A DNA stretch of 64,000 nucleotides from Lactifluus volemus (taxonomy: Eukaryota; Basidiomycota; Agaricomycetes; Russulales; Russulaceae). This document shows positions 61,451-64,000 of the stretch, one piece after another (position 1 is the stretch's first letter; every line of letters starts with the position of its first letter). Both the position numbers and the translations under genes were made by a program. The stretch covers positions 248,001 through 312,000 of the forward strand of contig WTXI01000004.1 in assembly GCA_022376515.1 (NCBI GenBank), in the 5' to 3' direction. The notes below the pieces were generated by a model that had not been told where the DNA came from, made no database searches, and was given only the letters and a program-made list of their open reading frames with translations.

Positions 61451-63014
61451 TTATTGAGCCTCGAGCACCGAGCGATCCACCATGCGGAGGGTTACAGGAT
61501 GGCCTGCTACCTGTCGTTCATTGAGGAATGCGGTAAATGCTTCCAGAGCATCGCTTTCTCCAGAATATCCAACCTCCTCAAGGTTCGGAAGGAGCTCTAG
61601 TAGTGGCTCTCCATTGCCAGATGGTAGTAAGGAAAGGAAAATTCTGCCGACGAGCTCATCTTGGACATGAATACTCTTGGCGTTGGTGAACGGCCTAAGA
61701 AGTTCACGCCACTGTCTTCGGTCTACATTGTTGTGCGATGAACGGCTGTGCTCTTCGTAGCTGAATGTGACTTGCTCGACAACAGAAAGTACGGGTGAAA
61801 GTTTACGAAATAATTGTGCCGCAGACGCAACCTGGGAGACGAGATGTCCGCACTTGATCCGCAACAGGAAAGGAGTGTCCCACTTCCAAGGGACCGCATT
61901 TAAGGAAACATAAAGTGCACCGAAAGTTACCCGGACAGCGCTAAATGTGAGGTCCTCGGATGTTTGCACGAACTCCAAGAAGCGTGGAATTATATAGAAG
62001 GGCTGAACATCAAGATAGACATGAACGATGCTGAGGGACGGGGTGCTGATCCAAGCAACAAGGCCTTCCAAATAGGTGCTAGCACCATCGAATGCAAACC
62101 AGCGTAGGTTGGGAAGTGTGATCATGTCCAGGGCCTGGCTCGGCTCCCTTTCAACATCATGATCGGGGATAGGGGATACAAATCCAATGGATAGCTTCTC
62201 CAGCTGGACCATAAGCGAAAGCCGGGTTCGTAGATAACTTGGAGGGAAATAAGCGGATGCCGGGATATCCATAAGAGAGAGAGTGACGAGTCCCGCGGCA
62301 GTTGTGAGTAAGGGAGATCCAATTGGAAGGGAAGCCGTCCACAGTTTGAGATGTCGTAGATTGGGGGCTTGAAACGTTTCAGGAAGGACCACTGTTGTCA
62401 TTGGCCGAGAATCGATATACATGCGTTCTAAAATTGGGAATTGATCACGCATAACCGTGACGAACACCTGAGTCCACGCATATGGGAGCTTCCAAACGTC
62501 AATGCGATGTACGCGATCACGGTGTGAAAGCGCGAGCGATATACCCGATTCGTCTTTTGCTGTTAGCTCCCGATCAGTGTGATAACAAATGGTGAGTGGT
62601 AGAGGTGGTGAATGTGCCAGCATTTTCGCTACAGGCACACCATTGGTGCAGTAGAGGTGAAGGTCGAACCGGCATGGTGATTCAAGAATAAGATTTCGCC
62701 ACAGTCGACAAACATGTGCCAGTTTGTACCACCAACATTGGCGGTGCCAACTTGAAGCAAAGACCGTTGCAACTCCATTTTCGTCTGCCAGCCGGTAAAG
62801 ATCAAATATATTGAGAAGCACGTCATCGTTTAGGATAGGTATAGGTGAGTGTCGTCTATTGCCGTTGTCAGTGAGCCCTATCAACTCGCAAGGTTGAGAA
62901 CGAATCAGATAACACAACTTGAAGGATTTGGAACTCACGACTTGGTTCACGTCGGCCATCGGCGAGCCTTCTAACGAGGGAAGGATGAGGTACGGTAGGC
63001 CAGCAACCAGGCAT
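61451..63014 (-). CDS. F-box-like/LRR-like family protein, copy M (intact)
   Basis: Exon 1 is 62939-63014 (76 nt, ATG at 63012-63014, MPGCWPTVPHPSLVRRLADG); intron 62878-62938 (61 nt, donor GTGAGT, acceptor TTGATAG); exon 2 is 61451-62877. Product 500 residues, frame exact. An ATG at 62959 reading through the intron exists but would bypass the conserved exon 1. F-box-like region VLLNIFDLYRLADE ... WWYKLAHVCRLWRNLI. Leucine-rich repeats follow (LSIGFVSPIPDHDVE, TLPNLRWFAF). C-terminus SVLEAQ, the shortest of the family. Subgroup with J and I by donor sequence. Confidence 0.85.
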
Positions 63015-64000
63015 TTTCAGGGAGGTGAGTAACGACGTCGATGTGGTTGAACAGTTCACGGGTGTAGCAATGGTGGTGTACGGTACTTGGGCGCCTTGGC
63101 CCTTGGGCGCTGAGCTATTCCCAGAATGGGCATATTCGTACTAGCGTCGGTGCCTGCGTGCGCATCATGACACAGCGCGGATGTGGCAAGCCGAGACGAC
63201 ATCGGTACGGCGCTGATGAGCGTCCCACAGAGATGAACGTACTGTGCAGACCCGGCTACAGTGGGTGGAACTTTTCTCTCGTGCGTTGTTTTCTCGTCAA
63301 ACGATGACCACTGGTAGCAAAGCACACATGGCGATGACTCACTGGCTGTTAGGGGGATCACACAGGAGCGGATGGTGCACAGCCATCTGCCTCGAGTACT
63401 GCCACGGCGCCCGCACTCACGCAAGTGAAGGTGTGTTGCTGAATAAGCTGTGGGATATCGAATTCGATCTTTCCAATCCCGCGAATATCCGGACCAGGGC
63501 CGAGATCAGCAGCTGCTGGAGTTGTGGCTGGTCCTCCAAGTGCGTGCGCGAGGAGAGCCTTCCGTCCTTGGATAGCACGGTCTGTATGGCATAGCGGACC
63601 TGTCGTTACTTTCGGCATTCAACACGCACTGTGTGCCATGCCTGACTAGGTTGAAATGAGAATAGTCGATGATTGCCGTGTGGTAGCAACTAAATCCCCA
63701 CATATGCCAGATGATAAAAATGTCATGATGTATTCAGTTACAGTATATACAGTAGGTAGAGTACATGACAAGCTATACTCTAGAATTACCGTGACGGATT
63801 CTCTCTTCTCCAAGAGTCCTTCATACGCTATGAAGAGAGTCATAGGTTGCTAGCCAGGTTCGAATAAGAACGGCTAAGAACTGCACTATAGCCCCTCGCC
63901 AAATTTTGCCGGTGCCAGGTGCGGTCCCAATCGCCAAATCTTGTTGCGTCGCGCCGCCCGAAACCACGAGGATGCTTCTGCGAGATGCCATCCACACCTC
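63015..64000. other. Upstream region of copy M to window end
   Basis: 63060-63560 is a diverged upstream block (GCGCCCGCACTCACGCAAGTGA near its middle matches 6125-6150). 63560-64000 shows nothing I recognise. Confidence 0.4.

Noticed and set aside
1..64000. tRNA, rRNA, CRISPR array or biosynthetic gene cluster
   Set aside because: No cloverleaf, rRNA core, regularly spaced repeat-spacer units or metabolic enzyme motifs were seen on either strand.

Overview
This is a gene-poor, repeat-rich stretch of a filamentous fungal genome, almost certainly a basidiomycete of the Agaricomycetes. The evidence is many short (about 50-73 nt) GT-AG introns, an expanded F-box-like gene family, a Plavaka-group CACTA transposon of the kind known from mushroom-forming fungi, a pogo/Fot-type element and a Ty1/copia retrotransposon. 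From memory the F-box family resembles proteins of Russulaceae (Russula/Lactarius), but that is a weak inference. Nothing bacterial or viral was seen.

The backbone is an array of one fast-duplicating F-box-like family. Thirteen loci are recognisable, all on the minus strand except the one at 34112-35661, plus at least three remnants. The shared plan is a tiny first exon (37-88 nt, always ending in phase 1), one short intron and a single exon of about 1.4 kb, giving about 490-502 residues. Many apparent start codons inside exon 2 are only GTG or TTG; the plausible ATG lies in exon 1. In every copy judged intact, exon 1 plus exon 2 is an exact multiple of three, which supports the model. Copies at 1-1499 (cut by the window edge), 7546-9096, 27594-29129, 48146-49706, 52034-53573, 55165-56701, 58122-59660 and 61451-63014 look intact. 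The copy at 4035-5576 has one nonsense codon. Those at 30873-32389, 34112-35661 and 38221-39718 each have one -1 frameshift. The copy at 16138-25419 is split by a transposon. Spacers between genes are themselves related, so the duplicated unit is gene plus flanks. A unit of about 3.5 kb around 34-37 kb also occurs in inverted orientation at 57-60.4 kb.

Four mobile elements interrupt this array, and their ends can be placed by comparison with empty paralogous sites. (1) 9185-11394: a non-coding element with CATCAG termini, a TG duplication and a GC-rich foldback core. (2) 11570-14240: an intact pogo/Tigger-like element with a TA duplication; its transposase ends in a PCNA-binding (PIP-box) motif. 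(3) 16367-24080: an apparently complete Plavaka element with CATCAG termini and a TG duplication. It carries a nine-exon, 923-residue transposase and a divergent second gene, and sits inside an F-box gene. (4) 40142-45451: a copia element with 462-bp LTRs, an AAACA duplication, a primer site matching the anticodon arm of initiator tRNA-Met, and a pol region broken by about a dozen single-base shifts, all in the -1 direction.

The window therefore records birth, death and transposon disruption of putative ubiquitin-ligase substrate receptors. No metabolic operon, CRISPR array, rRNA or tRNA gene was seen. The most novel-looking points are the pair of CATCAG/TG elements of very different content, the one-directional frame breaks in the copia element, and the single-lesion pseudogenes among near-identical F-box paralogues.
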